Part shown: positions 34,357-42,391 of the stretch, piece by piece | How the letters are laid out: each line of letters opens with the position of its first letter | How positions within the stretch are numbered: the stretch's first letter is position 1 | The notes under the pieces: model-generated | Told to the model about the DNA's origin: nothing | The model's input: the letters and a program-made list of their open reading frames with translations, nothing else | Databases searched by the model: none | DNA from: RYN-230 sp963782185 | Lineage (GTDB): Bacteria > Actinomycetota > Actinomycetes > Streptosporangiales > Streptosporangiaceae | Direction: 5' to 3' | NCBI GenBank assembly: GCA_963782185.1 | Contig: CAWAJB010000003.1 | Coordinates: forward strand, 186,001-250,000 | DNA length: 64,000 bases | Made by a program: the position numbers and the translations under genes

Positions 34357-35268
34357 ATGACCATGAGCACCCCGTTCGGCGCGCTGAAGCAAGTTGACGC
34401 GGGCCCGCTGAGCGTCGGCTACGCCGATGCCGGCCCTGCTGGTGGCCCGGCCGTCATGTTGCTGCATGGCTGGCCCTACGACATTCATAGCTTTGCCGAT
34501 GTCACCCCGTTGCTGGCATCGGCGGGCTACCGGGTCATTGTCCCGTTCGTCCGCGGCTATGGGACCACTCGCTTCCTGTCCGACGACACGCTCCGGAACG
34601 GCCAGCAAGCAGCCCTGGCGGCCGATGTCATCGCGCTGATGGATGCGCTGGGGATCGACACGGCCATCCTGGCTGGCTTCGATTGGGGGGCGCGGTCGGC
34701 CGACGTCGTGGCGGCGCTGTGGCCGGGCCGCTGCAGGGCCCTCGTGTCAGTGAGCGGGTACCTGATCGGCAGCCAGGCCGCCAGCCACGCGCCACTGCCG
34801 CCGCAGGCCGAACTCGCCTGGTGGTACCAGTTCTACTTCGCCACCGACCGCGGCCGGGCCGGCGACGAGAAGTACCGGCGCGAGTTCAGCAATCTCATCT
34901 GGCGGCTCGCCTCGCCGAAGTGGGCTTTCGACGACGCGACGTTCGCGCGCAGCGCGGCCGCCTTTGATAACCCGGATCACGTCGCGGTCGTGATCGACAA
35001 TTACCGGTGGCGGCTCGGCCTGGCCGCAGGCGAATCCCAATACGACGACCTGGAGCGGCGGCTTGCCGGCTTCCCGGCCATTACCGTGCCCACCATCACC
35101 CTGGAGGGAGACGCCAACGAGGCGCCGCACCCGGAAGCTACCACCTACGCCAGCAAATTCACCGGCAAGTACGAGCACCGGGTCTTCGAGGGCGGCATCG
35201 GACACAACCTGCCGCAAGAAGCTCCGCAGGCCTTCGCCGAAGCCATCATCGACGCCGGCAGGCACTGA
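34357..35268 (+). CDS. Alpha/beta hydrolase with Asp nucleophile (epoxide hydrolase-like)
   Basis: 303 residues from ATG 34357; ATG 34363 is also possible. HGWPYDIHSFADV is the oxyanion loop and AGFDWGARSADVVA is the nucleophile elbow with Asp instead of Ser, as in epoxide hydrolases and haloalkane dehalogenases. His is in GGIGHNLPQEAP near the end. The cap domain (about 140-220) has WWYQFYFATDRG and SPKWAFDDATF. Two cap Tyr residues could assist epoxide opening, but I cannot fix which. Substrate unknown. It follows another hydrolase gene by 44 bases. Confidence 0.8.
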   Translation: MTMSTPFGALKQVDAGPLSVGYADAGPAGGPAVMLLHGWPYDIHSFADVTPLLASAGYRVIVPFVRGYGTTRFLSDDTLRNGQQAALAADVIALMDALGIDTAILAGFDWGARSADVVAALWPGRCRALVSVSGYLIGSQAASHAPLPPQAELAWWYQFYFATDRGRAGDEKYRREFSNLIWRLASPKWAFDDATFARSAAAFDNPDHVAVVIDNYRWRLGLAAGESQYDDLERRLAGFPAITVPTITLEGDANEAPHPEATTYASKFTGKYEHRVFEGGIGHNLPQEAPQAFAEAIIDAGRH

Positions 35269-35397
35269 CCGGTGAAGAATCACGCCGCCGATGGACTTAC
35301 GACATTTAGCCCAGGAAGCCCGCTACGGCCGACCTGCGAGGCCCAGCCGGGCGCCGCGAACACAAGACGAGGAGTGCACAAAACCCGGGACGTTTCA

Positions 35398-35455
35398 CGG
35401 TGAGCTGGGCTGCGTGATACTTCCGAGATCATGGTCTCAAAGGGGGATAGAAAAT
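35398..35455 (+). repeat. Partial att-like segment, copy B
   Basis: GGTGAGCTGGGCTG and GAGATCATGGTCTCA followed by GATAGAA are shared with copy A at 18138-18190, with a different spacer of similar length between. The longer upstream part common to copies A and C is not present here. As in copy A, a minus-strand frame finds its stop codon in this segment. Confidence 0.6.
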
Positions 35456-35703
35456 CGCCGGGTTCTACCGGTATGCCGTCGAGGAAGAGTTGCTGGATCA
35501 CTCCCCGGCCGTCCACGTTCGCCGGCCAAGGCTCGGCTACGAGTCGCACGATCCCGGGCCTGCTGGTGGTCAGGACGCACGGGATTACCGGCGGTAGCAG
35601 CGGGCTGTGGTGATTGCGGCAGGCTGGTGGGGGTTCTGGCTGGCCGTCGCTGGCACCAGCGCCACCCGCGCGTCCAGCGAACAGCCGGGTGCGCGGACGG
35701 GCC

Positions 35704-35784
35704 GGCAGCGCGGCCATGATCTGGTTGGCTGGGCCTGCCCGGCAGCGCGGCCATGATCTGGTTGGCTGGGCCTGCCCGGCAGCG
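35704..35784 (+). repeat. 37-bp tandem repeat, two copies plus a start of a third
   Basis: The unit begins GGCAGCGCGGCCATGATCTG at 35704, again exactly at 35741, and its first 7 bases occur a third time at 35778. The period is not a multiple of three and no gene crosses it. Confidence 0.9.
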
Positions 35785-35808
35785 GGTGTGGCCACGCGGA
35801 GTCGGTGT

Positions 35809-36471
35809 TCACCTGCTGCTGTTGCCAGCAACACCGCCCCCACTAACGATCTGCGCAGGCTTTCCAGGGAGACAGTGACCGCTGGCGTAAACGAGGGCCC
35901 AGGTGGCTGAGAACTCGGTGCTGCGCAGGCCGTCGGGTGCGGTCTGGGTGGCAGGAGAGCTGAGGGTGAGCCACAGCCCGATGCGGGCTGGGATGGCCGT
36001 GGGGTTGATGGTGAACGCGGTGTGGCCGCTGGGGTGGCTGGCCTGGGGGAAGATCATGGCCTGCAGCCGGAAGCTCTGCTTTGGGGGCAGCGGGTAGTAC
36101 AGGCACGAGCGGGGGGTCTGTCCGGTGAACCGGACAGTAGCCGGGACGCCGTCGGCACGCAGCCGGCGCTGCAGGCCGGCCGGGTCGCGCAGCTCGCGGA
36201 TGGTGACGGTGAGCTTGCCGCCAGGCTCGGTGGTGACGGTCCAGGCCGCCAGCCTGGCGCCATTGCCGCCGTTGCCGGGCAGCAGCGCGGGCACCGCCAC
36301 TGCGGCAATCACTGCCGCGGTGGCGGCCGCGGCCAGGCCTTGCCGCAGGCGGCGCCGCCGCGCCCGTGCGATGATGTCGCCGACCGGGCGCGCGATCTGC
36401 TCCCCAGCTACACTGTCGCGGGCGGTGGTGAGGCAATCGCGCACCGCGGCGAGCACGTCGTTGTCGGTCAT
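35809..36471 (-). CDS. Membrane protein coupled to a SigE-type sigma factor
   Basis: 220 residues from ATG 36471. A short cytoplasmic start (MTDNDVLAAVRDCLTTARDS) and a basic stretch (IIARARRRRLRQG) lead to one membrane helix (LAAAATAAVIAAVAVPALL, about 50-68). The rest is extracytoplasmic: KLTVTIRELRDPAGLQRRL, TPRSCLYYPLPPKQSF and ATWALVYASGHC. The start overlaps the sigma factor stop by 4 bases (ATGA), so they are coupled. The layout is that of an anti-sigma or signal-partner protein, though no zinc motif is present. Unknown family. Confidence 0.65.
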   Translation of the reverse strand: MTDNDVLAAVRDCLTTARDSVAGEQIARPVGDIIARARRRRLRQGLAAAATAAVIAAVAVPALLPGNGGNGARLAAWTVTTEPGGKLTVTIRELRDPAGLQRRLRADGVPATVRFTGQTPRSCLYYPLPPKQSFRLQAMIFPQASHPSGHTAFTINPTAIPARIGLWLTLSSPATQTAPDGLRSTEFSATWALVYASGHCLPGKPAQIVSGGGVAGNSSR

Positions 36472-36968
36472 TCTGTGGCCTCCTGGCTGACCGGGGCGGA
36501 GATCATCTGGGCGCGCAAAGCGGCCAGCGCGCGGTGCAGGTGCACGCCGACAGTTCCCGGCGCGATGCCAAGCGCCTGGGCGGTGGCCCGGGCGTCCAGG
36601 TCGAAGAACACCCGCAAGATGATCACCTGCTGCTGCCGGACGGGCAGCTGACGCACCGCGGCTAGCAGTTCCCCGTCCGGGCCGCTGCCACCGCCTCCCG
36701 GCGCCACGGAGTCGCGGCCGTCTAGAGCGGTCTCCCGCCGCCGGTGGCGCCACCAGGAGACATTAAGGTTCAGCGCGGTACGAACGACCCAGGCCTGGGG
36801 GGCCGGATGCCGGCGCACCGTCCGCCAGGATGTCCAGGCCCGGGTGAACGCCTCCGCCACCAGGTCCTCAGCCAACTGCCGGTCACCCACGGTGACAAGC
36901 ACGATCCGCAGGCAGTCACCCCTGGCAGCGGCGTAGAAGCTGGTGAACTCCAGTTGCTTGCCCGTCAT
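36468..36968 (-). CDS. SigE-family RNA polymerase sigma factor
   Basis: 166 residues from ATG 36968; longer starts add unlike residues. Region 2: LEFTSFYAAARGDCLRIVL, QLAEDLVAEAFTRAWTSWRT. Region 4: LPVRQQQVIILRVFFDLDAR and ATAQALGIAPGTVGVHLHRA. This is the small actinobacterial SigE/SigM-like ECF group that usually has a membrane partner just downstream, as here. The ATGA overlap with that partner suggests tight stoichiometry. Its regulon cannot be told. Confidence 0.8.
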   Translation of the reverse strand: MTGKQLEFTSFYAAARGDCLRIVLVTVGDRQLAEDLVAEAFTRAWTSWRTVRRHPAPQAWVVRTALNLNVSWWRHRRRETALDGRDSVAPGGGGSGPDGELLAAVRQLPVRQQQVIILRVFFDLDARATAQALGIAPGTVGVHLHRALAALRAQMISAPVSQEATE

Positions 36969-37069
36969 GGTCCATCTACGCATACCGGCCCTGATCCGTT
37001 TACACCTGGGCCTCTCTGGCTGCACCAGCAGCCAGCCGGGCACCCGCAGGCGAGCGCTAATCCGCCTGG

Positions 37070-37256
37070 AGGCCACAGAAACCCACAAGTCCGCGCTTCA
37101 ATGGCGTCCCCACACAAAGCCCACAGACGAAAAGGGACCCCACAGCATACAGCGGTACGGTTGTTACAATGGCAGCCGGGCTTGTTGACCAGCATCAATG
37201 CGGGTGAGCACGGCAGACGTACTTGCTGCAGATCACGGTCCCGGGGTGATAGAACC
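37070..37256 (+). repeat. Duplicated att-like segment, copy C
   Basis: Related to 18031-18195 over its whole length with many substitutions. It shares CCACAAGTCC, AGCCCACAGACGAAA, TTGACCAGCA, GGTGAGC and GATAGAACC in the same order. It ends directly at the tRNA-like sequence that follows. The distance to copy A is about 19.05 kb, in direct orientation. Confidence 0.55.
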
Positions 37257-37301
37257 TTGAAAAGCGGAAGGTCGGCGGTTCGACCCCGCCCCTGACCATC
37301 A
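37257..37301 (+). other. 3' half of a tRNA-Phe-like sequence (attachment-site relic)
   Basis: From TTGAAAA (anticodon loop with GAA) to CCATCA the sequence follows the 3' half of actinobacterial tRNA-Phe: GCGGA stem strand, variable loop AAGGTC, T-arm GGCGG TTCGACC CCGCC with five perfect pairs, and acceptor strand CCTGACC A. The matching 5' half (acceptor GG..., D-arm, 5' anticodon stem) is absent upstream. A tRNA sequence that begins exactly at the anticodon loop is the usual signature of an attR/attL site left by a tyrosine-integrase element. Confidence 0.65.
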
Positions 37302-37547
37302 CATTGCAACCCTCGTACCAGTCCCTTGACCTGCGTAAAGCCGCTACTGATCGTCGGCAGCCGAGATCTGGGATTGACCGCAGGTGCCCGGCGGTGACCG
37401 TCATTCGCCGTTCGATGGTGCACGTGGGGTGCACAAAGCTTGATCACCAGCTTGCAAATTGCCGCATGTACCAGGCCCATCCCAGCTCACCCATCCGGCC
37501 GCCCCCGAGTGTCCGTGAAGTACCGCCAGTGGCCGCACTTAATCACG

Positions 37548-37784
37548 CTAATGGCACGCGATCTTGTCGTTGAGCTGCTGGGGAGGTCTGGCCAGGATCC
37601 GGGTCATCACTGCGCCGAGCGCCAGGAACGCAATGCAGGCGGGCAGTTCAACCCAGGCCATGCTGGCAGTGTAGTAGCCAGTCGAGCTACCACAGACTGG
37701 CGCGTCGGGCGGCCATTCAGCAGCCAGGAACATGAGCGCCAGGCCCGCAGCCCACGCACCGGCCCACACGCCCGCGAGGGACAT
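37548..37784 (-). CDS. Small two-helix membrane protein
   Basis: 78 residues if started at ATG 37784 (a longer frame upstream is unlike a protein). Two hydrophobic helices, VWAGAWAAGLALMFLAAEW and VELPACIAFLALGAVMTRIL, with a polar loop between (APVCGSSTG). Short cytoplasmic tail RPPQQLNDK. No family known to me. Confidence 0.4.
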   Translation of the reverse strand: MSLAGVWAGAWAAGLALMFLAAEWPPDAPVCGSSTGYYTASMAWVELPACIAFLALGAVMTRILARPPQQLNDKIACH

Positions 37785-38042
37785 TTCCACGGTAGCGGCC
37801 ACGGGGGCGCTGGTCGAGGGACATCGTACCCACGGATCTCGGGGGATCAGCCCGCCGATACCGACTTCATGCAATTTGGCATGATGTTTCGTCGGGATGT
37901 TCCCGGACGTGATCACCGCCTACCTCGCCTGCGGCGAGTTCGATCTGGAGGAGGGGACGCAAGGCATTGTCGATCGGCGTCTGGGCTGGCCTTCGGAAGC
38001 CGCCGCACTTCTAGGCCGCCGACCGCGCAATGGAGGCACCGG

Positions 38043-38358
38043 TCACTCTGGCACGGAATGATCAGGAGATTGACGTAGCACTGCCGCAGAGGCGGCTGCC
38101 CATAGGCTGATCGCCGTCAGCCAGATGATCACGCGAAGCCATCCCGGCTCGCCGGAGCCTGGTGGCGAGAATGCCTGCCCGGTCAACGGCGCGTAGGCAT
38201 ACCACCCGGCTCTCGTTTCCCAGGCTGGTGAGGTAACTGGCCGCGGTCGCCAGTGCCAGCCCGAGGGCGATGATAACCACGACCCGCTGAGCCGTGCTCA
38301 GCCTGTCAATCCGGCGCAAAGACCAACCCTGGCAGCCAGCAGCTGATGCGGCACCCAA
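38043..38358 (-). pseudogene. Small membrane protein, frameshifted
   Basis: ATG 38358 starts IDRLSTAQRVVVIIALGLAL, one membrane helix followed by YLTSLG. Near 38215 the frame changes and the protein-like sequence goes on as GWYAYAPLTGQAFSPP and LRVIIWLTAISLWAAASAAV, a second helix, stopping at 38043-38045. The two halves resemble a common small actinobacterial two-helix membrane protein of unknown function. The other continuation in the first frame is unlike a protein. Confidence 0.5.
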
Positions 38359-38580
38359 AACCGCGTGTAGAGCCAGATATCCAGTTCAGTATGGGACCGC
38401 GCCGCCCGTTCCGGTGCGCGGCCGGCGCCGCGCTGCGGGCAGTCGCGATCGTCTCCGTAGGTCGGCGGCGCGCCGATCGGCGTCTTGCATCAGGTTGGCA
38501 GAGAGGGCATCGCTGCGGTTGACGGTCGCCGACGATCACACCACGCTTAGGACGACAGTTACCTTATTAGGAGCGGTCGC

Positions 38581-38904
38581 ATGATCCTGATCAACATCAA
38601 GATGCCGATCCGGCCCGACAAGGTGGACGAGTGGCTGGCGCTGGCCGATTCCTACGCCAAGGACGTCAACTCCGAGGACGGCTGCCTGTTCTTCCAGTTC
38701 GCCCGAAGTCTTGCCGATGAGCACGAGTTCATCTGCATCGAGGGCTTCAGGGATGCTGAGGCAGGCGCCGCCCACGTCAAGCAGCCGTACGTGAAGGCGT
38801 TCTTCGACGCCGCGCCCGGCCTCGTGTCCGCGCAGCCGCAGATCATCTACATCGACACGCCGCATGAAGGCTTCGGTCCGATGGGCGAGATCCAGCCCCG
38901 CTGA
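38581..38904 (+). CDS. ABM-domain quinol monooxygenase-like protein
   Basis: 107 residues from ATG 38581 with AGGAGC just upstream. The ferredoxin-like fold is seen in MILINIKMPIRPDKVDEWLA, NSEDGCLFFQFARSLADEHE and FICIEGFRDAEAGAAHVKQP, with the His of AAHV typical of YgiN/ABM proteins. These small dimers oxidise quinols or polyketides without cofactor. It stands alone. Confident family, unknown substrate. Confidence 0.8.
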   Translation: MILINIKMPIRPDKVDEWLALADSYAKDVNSEDGCLFFQFARSLADEHEFICIEGFRDAEAGAAHVKQPYVKAFFDAAPGLVSAQPQIIYIDTPHEGFGPMGEIQPR

Positions 38905-39162
38905 CTGGTCCCTTCGCGCTCCGCTCGGTGCGCCCGCGGTCGGCCGAGGTGGCGGCGCGTCGGCGGGGCCTCGATCGCCGACTGCGGCGCTTCCGCGGCG
39001 TGCCACCGGCGGCCACCGACCGGCCGCCACGACCAGCCATGCCGAATTGGGCGCTTCGCGTTCGCTGCCCGCTGACTGGCGGACACACCTCGCTCCAATC
39101 CGGCCTGCCAGGCACAGGGTCTGCCGGATGGCGGACCCGCCAACACTCATCGGGGGCAGCAG

Positions 39163-39312
39163 GTGTTCGCTCATAAGATTGTGGACTTCACTGGCCCCGA
39201 TGACGTTCAGTGGGCCGAAGCTGACGAGCCAGCGGCCGACGGTGGCGTGCTTATCGACGTAGCCGCCGCCGGTGTGTCGTTCGCGGACCTGCTGCAGACC
39301 AGGGGCGCCTAG
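39163..39312 (+). pseudogene. Quinone oxidoreductase/MDR, N-terminal stub
   Basis: From GTG 39163 the frame reads FTGPDDVQWAEADEPAADGG and VLIDVAAAGVSFADLLQTRG, then stops at 39310-39312. This is the GroES-like start of a medium-chain dehydrogenase of the NADPH:quinone reductase type. A full member has about 320 residues; only 49 codons are left. Confidence 0.55.
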
Positions 39313-39387
39313 CTGCACCCCGCCGTCTTGCCAGCCTTAACCGCACGCCGGGCGGCGGCTGTCGGTCACCGGTGCGATCATGGTCGC

Positions 39388-39843
39388 ATGACGGCATGGC
39401 GCGACGTCGAACAGGCAGACCCGGAGTTCGCGCAGCGCGTACGCGCGCTGTTCGACGCTCACAGGCACAAGACGATTGCCACCTTGCGAGCCGACGGATC
39501 GCCGCGGATCTCCGGGATCGAGGCGGCCTTCGATGACGGCGAACTGATCTTTGGCTCGATGCCGGACGCGCGCAAGGGCGCGGATCTCCGCCGGGATCCG
39601 CGGTTCGCCCTGCACAGTGCCACGGTCGACCCGGTCGAGGGCTCGGAGGCGCAGTGGCCAGGCGAGGCGAAGATCTCCGGCCGGGCGAAGGCGGCCGGAT
39701 CGATCACCGAAGGGCCCGAAGGCGACCGCTTCCACGCCGACATCGCCGAGGTCGTGCACACCCACCTCAACGAGAAGGCCACGATGCTCGTCGTCGAGTG
39801 GTGGACGCCAGCGCACGGGCTGCGAAGGATCGAGCGTGAGTGA
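39388..39843 (+). CDS. Pyridoxamine 5'-phosphate oxidase-fold protein
   Basis: 151 residues from ATG 39388. The split-barrel fold is clear: HKTIATLRADGSPRISGIEA, LIFGSMPDARKGADLRRDPR and FALHSATVDP. This subgroup is F420- or FMN-binding and reduces small molecules or biliverdin-like compounds. The next gene (VOC) begins at the end of this one, possibly overlapping by 8 bases if GTG 39836 is its start. Confidence 0.8.
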   Translation: MTAWRDVEQADPEFAQRVRALFDAHRHKTIATLRADGSPRISGIEAAFDDGELIFGSMPDARKGADLRRDPRFALHSATVDPVEGSEAQWPGEAKISGRAKAAGSITEGPEGDRFHADIAEVVHTHLNEKATMLVVEWWTPAHGLRRIERE

Positions 39844-39871
39844 GCCGATCGCGTCCGCGACCAAGCGAGGA

Positions 39872-40327
39872 ATGGAGCGACACGTGAAACCCAACAGGTC
39901 CATCCCGCCGTCCACGGTCATCCCGGTGCTCATGTACCCGGATGTACGGGAGGCAGTGGCGTGGCTGAGCGCGGCGTTTGGCTTCGCCGAGCAGACCCGG
40001 ATCGGCGAGAGCCATCGGGCGCAGATGAGCATCGGCGAGGACGGGGCGATGATCGTGGCTGACGTCCGGGGAGAGCAGCAGGCGCCGCACGAGGGCATCG
40101 TGTCCCATGTGATGAAGGTCCGGGTTGAGAACGTCGGGGCCTGGTACGAGCGTGCCCGGGCCCACGGGGCCCGGGTGCTCGAGCCGCCAACCGACCAGGT
40201 GTACGGCGAGCGGGAATGCACTGTCGAGGACCTGGCCGGCCACCGCTGGCAGTTCACCGAGACGATGCGGGATGTGGCGCCCGAGGAGTACGGCTGCCAG
40301 ACTGTCGCGGCCTGGCCCGGACGGTGA
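39872..40327 (+). CDS. VOC-superfamily glyoxalase-like protein
   Basis: 151 residues from ATG 39872 after GCGAGG; GTG 39836 or GTG 39884 are alternatives. STVIPVLMYPDVREAVAWLS and AFGFAEQTRIG start the first module, VSHVMKVRVENVGAWYERAR and DLAGHRWQFTETMRDV the second. The pattern fits glyoxalase/dioxygenase-like proteins of the PhnB or bleomycin-resistance type. It is coupled to the PPOX gene. No metal-binding set can be fixed with certainty. Confidence 0.8.
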   Translation: MERHVKPNRSIPPSTVIPVLMYPDVREAVAWLSAAFGFAEQTRIGESHRAQMSIGEDGAMIVADVRGEQQAPHEGIVSHVMKVRVENVGAWYERARAHGARVLEPPTDQVYGERECTVEDLAGHRWQFTETMRDVAPEEYGCQTVAAWPGR

Positions 40328-40351
40328 CCTGATCGCGAACCCGGAACAGCT

Positions 40352-40630
40352 TCAGGCCTGGCGGACGGCGAAGTTGTAGCAGCCGTAGCCCACGTTGCGC
40401 AGGTGCACGAGCGTGACGTCCGGCCGGGCCAGGAGTCCGCGGATCACGGTCATGGCATGCTCGCCGTCGCTGGCCAGGACGCCGTCGGCGATCCGGCCGT
40501 CCTGGTCGTAGGCGCGGACGACCTGCTGGCGGTGGCTCAAAGCAGGCGGGTACTGGCCTGGGGTGAGGTAGCCGTCGCAGGGCTCAGCGTGGATGAATAC
40601 CGGGCCGCGTTCGGCGTAGGGGTCGCTGCG
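40352..40630 (-). pseudogene. DUF1203 protein, C-terminal fragment
   Basis: The minus-strand frame reads YAERGPVFIHAEPCDGYLTP, QQVVRAYDQDGRIADGVL, ARPDVTLVHLRNVGYGCYNF and ends VRQA. These are the two conserved blocks of DUF1203 proteins. The first 60 or so residues are replaced by a methyltransferase remnant, and a stop lies just upstream in frame near 40636, so no normal start exists; TTG or GTG-type starts inside would give about 62 residues. Confidence 0.55.
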
Positions 40631-40772
40631 CTACCTCCCGGTCGGCAGCGAAATGATCCTTCCCATCCAGCAGGTAATCATAGACCCGGGCGATGGACGG
40701 CACGCGGGGGTCGAAGTCGGCCACAGCTCCCACCGTAGCGCCCCGGCGAATTCGGCGATCCGCGCTCCGCAC
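40630..40772 (-). pseudogene. DUF574 SAM-dependent methyltransferase, N-terminal fragment
   Basis: The frame reads DFDPRVPSIARVYDYLLDGK and DHFAADREVAQR, the characteristic start of the actinobacterial DUF574 (S-adenosyl methyltransferase) family, then breaks off where the DUF1203 fragment begins. A full member has about 270 residues. The join near 40630 is therefore a deletion or recombination point between two genes of the same direction. Confidence 0.6.
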
Positions 40773-40788
40773 GCGGGCGGGTGCTCGG

Positions 40789-41985
40789 TTATTTCGGTGA
40801 CTGGCGCAGCGCTACTACCCGGTTCACGCTGGCCAGGAACGCCGGGCCGTTGAGGGTCCCGTTGCGGTAGTCCGCTGCCAGTTCGCCTCTCGCCTGCACT
40901 CCCTGGTTGACGTTCTGGGCAGAGCAGAGCAGCAGGTCCATGCCGGCCAGCGCGGCGAACCGCGCGCGGTTCTGGGTCGAGCCGTAGGAGCGCAGCGCGC
41001 CGGCCTCCAGGGCATCTGTGATCGTGACCCCGGTGAACTTGAGCCGGTTCCGCAGCTCACCCTGGACGACATTGGGCGAGAGCCCGGCGGGCCGGGCTCC
41101 TATCGCCGGGTAGGCAGCCCACGACACCATGATCAGCTTGACTCCGGCAGTGATCGCGGCCTGGAACGGCGCCTCGTCGATGCTGCGGATCGTCGCCAGC
41201 GGCAGATTGATCGTCACCGGCCTGATGTCGGTGTTCTGGCTTGCCGTAGCGGCCCCGAGACCGGGGAAGTGCTTGGCCGAGGCCGCCACCCCGCCGGCCT
41301 GCTGCGCCTTGATCATGTTGGCGCCCAGATCCGACACGACAGCGGGGTTCATGCTGTAGGAGCGCCCGAACTGGTCATCGAAGTTCCCGGCCCGCCGGTA
41401 CACGTCCAGCACTGGCGCAAGATTGACGTTCATGCCCACACCGTGCAGGTTGGCTGCGGCGCCCTGGCCCGCTTGCGTGGCCAGGACCTCCGCCTTCGCC
41501 AGCGGATTCGCGCCGATCTGCTTTTCAGACAGATACGGGCGGCCGGGCAGGCGGCGGACCTGACCGCCCTCCTGGTCGGTCATCAGCAGCAGCGGCGCCC
41601 GTACCGGGTTCAGCGAGCTGGCGTTAGCCCGATTCAGCTGCCTGATGACGCCCGCGATCTGCGCCTCGCTAGAAATGTTCTGCCCGAAGAAGATCACCCC
41701 GGCGGCCTCACCATGCTGGATCAGCGAGATCAGGCTGGCCGGCGGGGTCAGGCCCGGGTAGCTGTAGATCACCCGCTGGCCTGCCAGTTGCTGTGCCGAC
41801 AGCCTCGGCAGGGCCGGCGCCAGCGCCGGCCGGCCGGCCGCGGTCTGCGCCGGACCAGTCACCTCGCCGCCGTCACGGCCGGCCACGCCAGATGTTCTGG
41901 CCGCTGCGGCCGCCATCGCCGGCATGGCCATGGCGAGCGCCACAGCCAGGCCTCCAGCCGCCAGCCATTTGCGTTGAACCCGCAC
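40789..41985 (-). CDS. GH3-family glycosidase (beta-N-acetylhexosaminidase-like), secreted
   Basis: 398 residues from GTG 41985 with GAGAGGTGG upstream. A signal peptide (WLAAGGLAVALAMAMPAMA) is followed by the GH3 barrel: VIFFGQNISSEAQIAGVIRQ, PLLLMTDQEGGQVRRLPG (substrate Asp/Arg), KHFPGLGAATASQNTD (the conserved KHFPG) and TGVTITDALEAGAL with the catalytic Asp. NagZ-like members cut beta-N-acetylglucosamine from cell-wall muropeptides. The secreted location suggests a role in wall turnover or chitin-derived sugars. Full length for single-domain GH3. Confidence 0.85.
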   Translation of the reverse strand: MRVQRKWLAAGGLAVALAMAMPAMAAAAARTSGVAGRDGGEVTGPAQTAAGRPALAPALPRLSAQQLAGQRVIYSYPGLTPPASLISLIQHGEAAGVIFFGQNISSEAQIAGVIRQLNRANASSLNPVRAPLLLMTDQEGGQVRRLPGRPYLSEKQIGANPLAKAEVLATQAGQGAAANLHGVGMNVNLAPVLDVYRRAGNFDDQFGRSYSMNPAVVSDLGANMIKAQQAGGVAASAKHFPGLGAATASQNTDIRPVTINLPLATIRSIDEAPFQAAITAGVKLIMVSWAAYPAIGARPAGLSPNVVQGELRNRLKFTGVTITDALEAGALRSYGSTQNRARFAALAGMDLLLCSAQNVNQGVQARGELAADYRNGTLNGPAFLASVNRVVALRQSPK

Positions 41986-42391
41986 GTCGGGCCACCTCTC
42001 CGCACGCGACGGCGGCCACCCGGCACCTCGCCTGCCACCTCATAGTACGAAGCCTGGGCCTGTTATATGCCGCCTTGTTCCTCTCCCCGGCCCCCTTCTA
42101 TGAAGAGTTTGGCTTCGACTGTGGCCCTGAGCTCACCCTTATGGCCTGGTAAGCATGCGGCGCACCAGGCCAGCCAGTTCCCCGCCGGCGGCCGGCGTGA
42201 CTGGCGATGCGGTGATGTGCCCCGGATGTGCTTGATCTGGTCGGCTGTGATGTCAGAGTTCACCGGCACTCTTGACTTCAAGCCCTCTTGAGCATGGATG
42301 CTGGTCTCATCGGCAGGCCGTGCGTGCCGTGCCCGTTAGTTTCGTGCCCGTTAGTGCCGTGCCCGTTAGCCCGCCCGACGTCAGGAGCGTG
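41986..42391. other. Intergenic region with a 15-bp tandem repeat
   Basis: No gene recognised in about 400 bases. At 42329-42373 a 15-bp unit, GTGCCCGTTAGTTTC and variants, occurs three times in tandem directly before the N-acetyltransferase gene. The period is compatible with an in-frame extension of that gene (VPVSF, VPVSA, VPVSP), although its conserved start lies after the repeat. Confidence 0.6.
42329..42373 (+). repeat. 15-bp tandem repeat, three copies
   Basis: Units GTGCCCGTTAGTTTC (42329), GTGCCCGTTAGTGCC (42344) and GTGCCCGTTAGCCCG (42359). The first 11 bases are identical in all three. It lies 18 bases before the start of the N-acetyltransferase gene and could affect its translation. 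Confidence 0.85.

Larger units (their letters stand above)
35269..35808. other. Repeat-rich intergenic region
   Basis: Contains the partial att-like copy B (35398-35455) and a 37-bp tandem repeat (35704-35784). No gene with family features on either strand. The sequence between is unassigned. Confidence 0.5.
36969..37547. other. Region holding att-like copy C and tRNA remnant
   Basis: About 580 bases without protein gene. Minus-strand frames here, including one reading VRGGVEPPTFRFS, are translations of the tRNA-like sequence and not genes. The two recognisable parts are listed separately. Confidence 0.5.

Noticed and set aside
37140..37301. A complete tRNA-Phe gene.
   Set aside because: No matching 5' acceptor strand, D-arm or 5' anticodon strand is present upstream; only the 3' half is there.
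37195..37434. Minus-strand open frame reading VRGGVEPPTFRFS.
   Set aside because: It is the translation of the reverse strand of the tRNA-Phe-like 3' half and the att-like segment; this phrase is a frequent false protein at tRNA ends.
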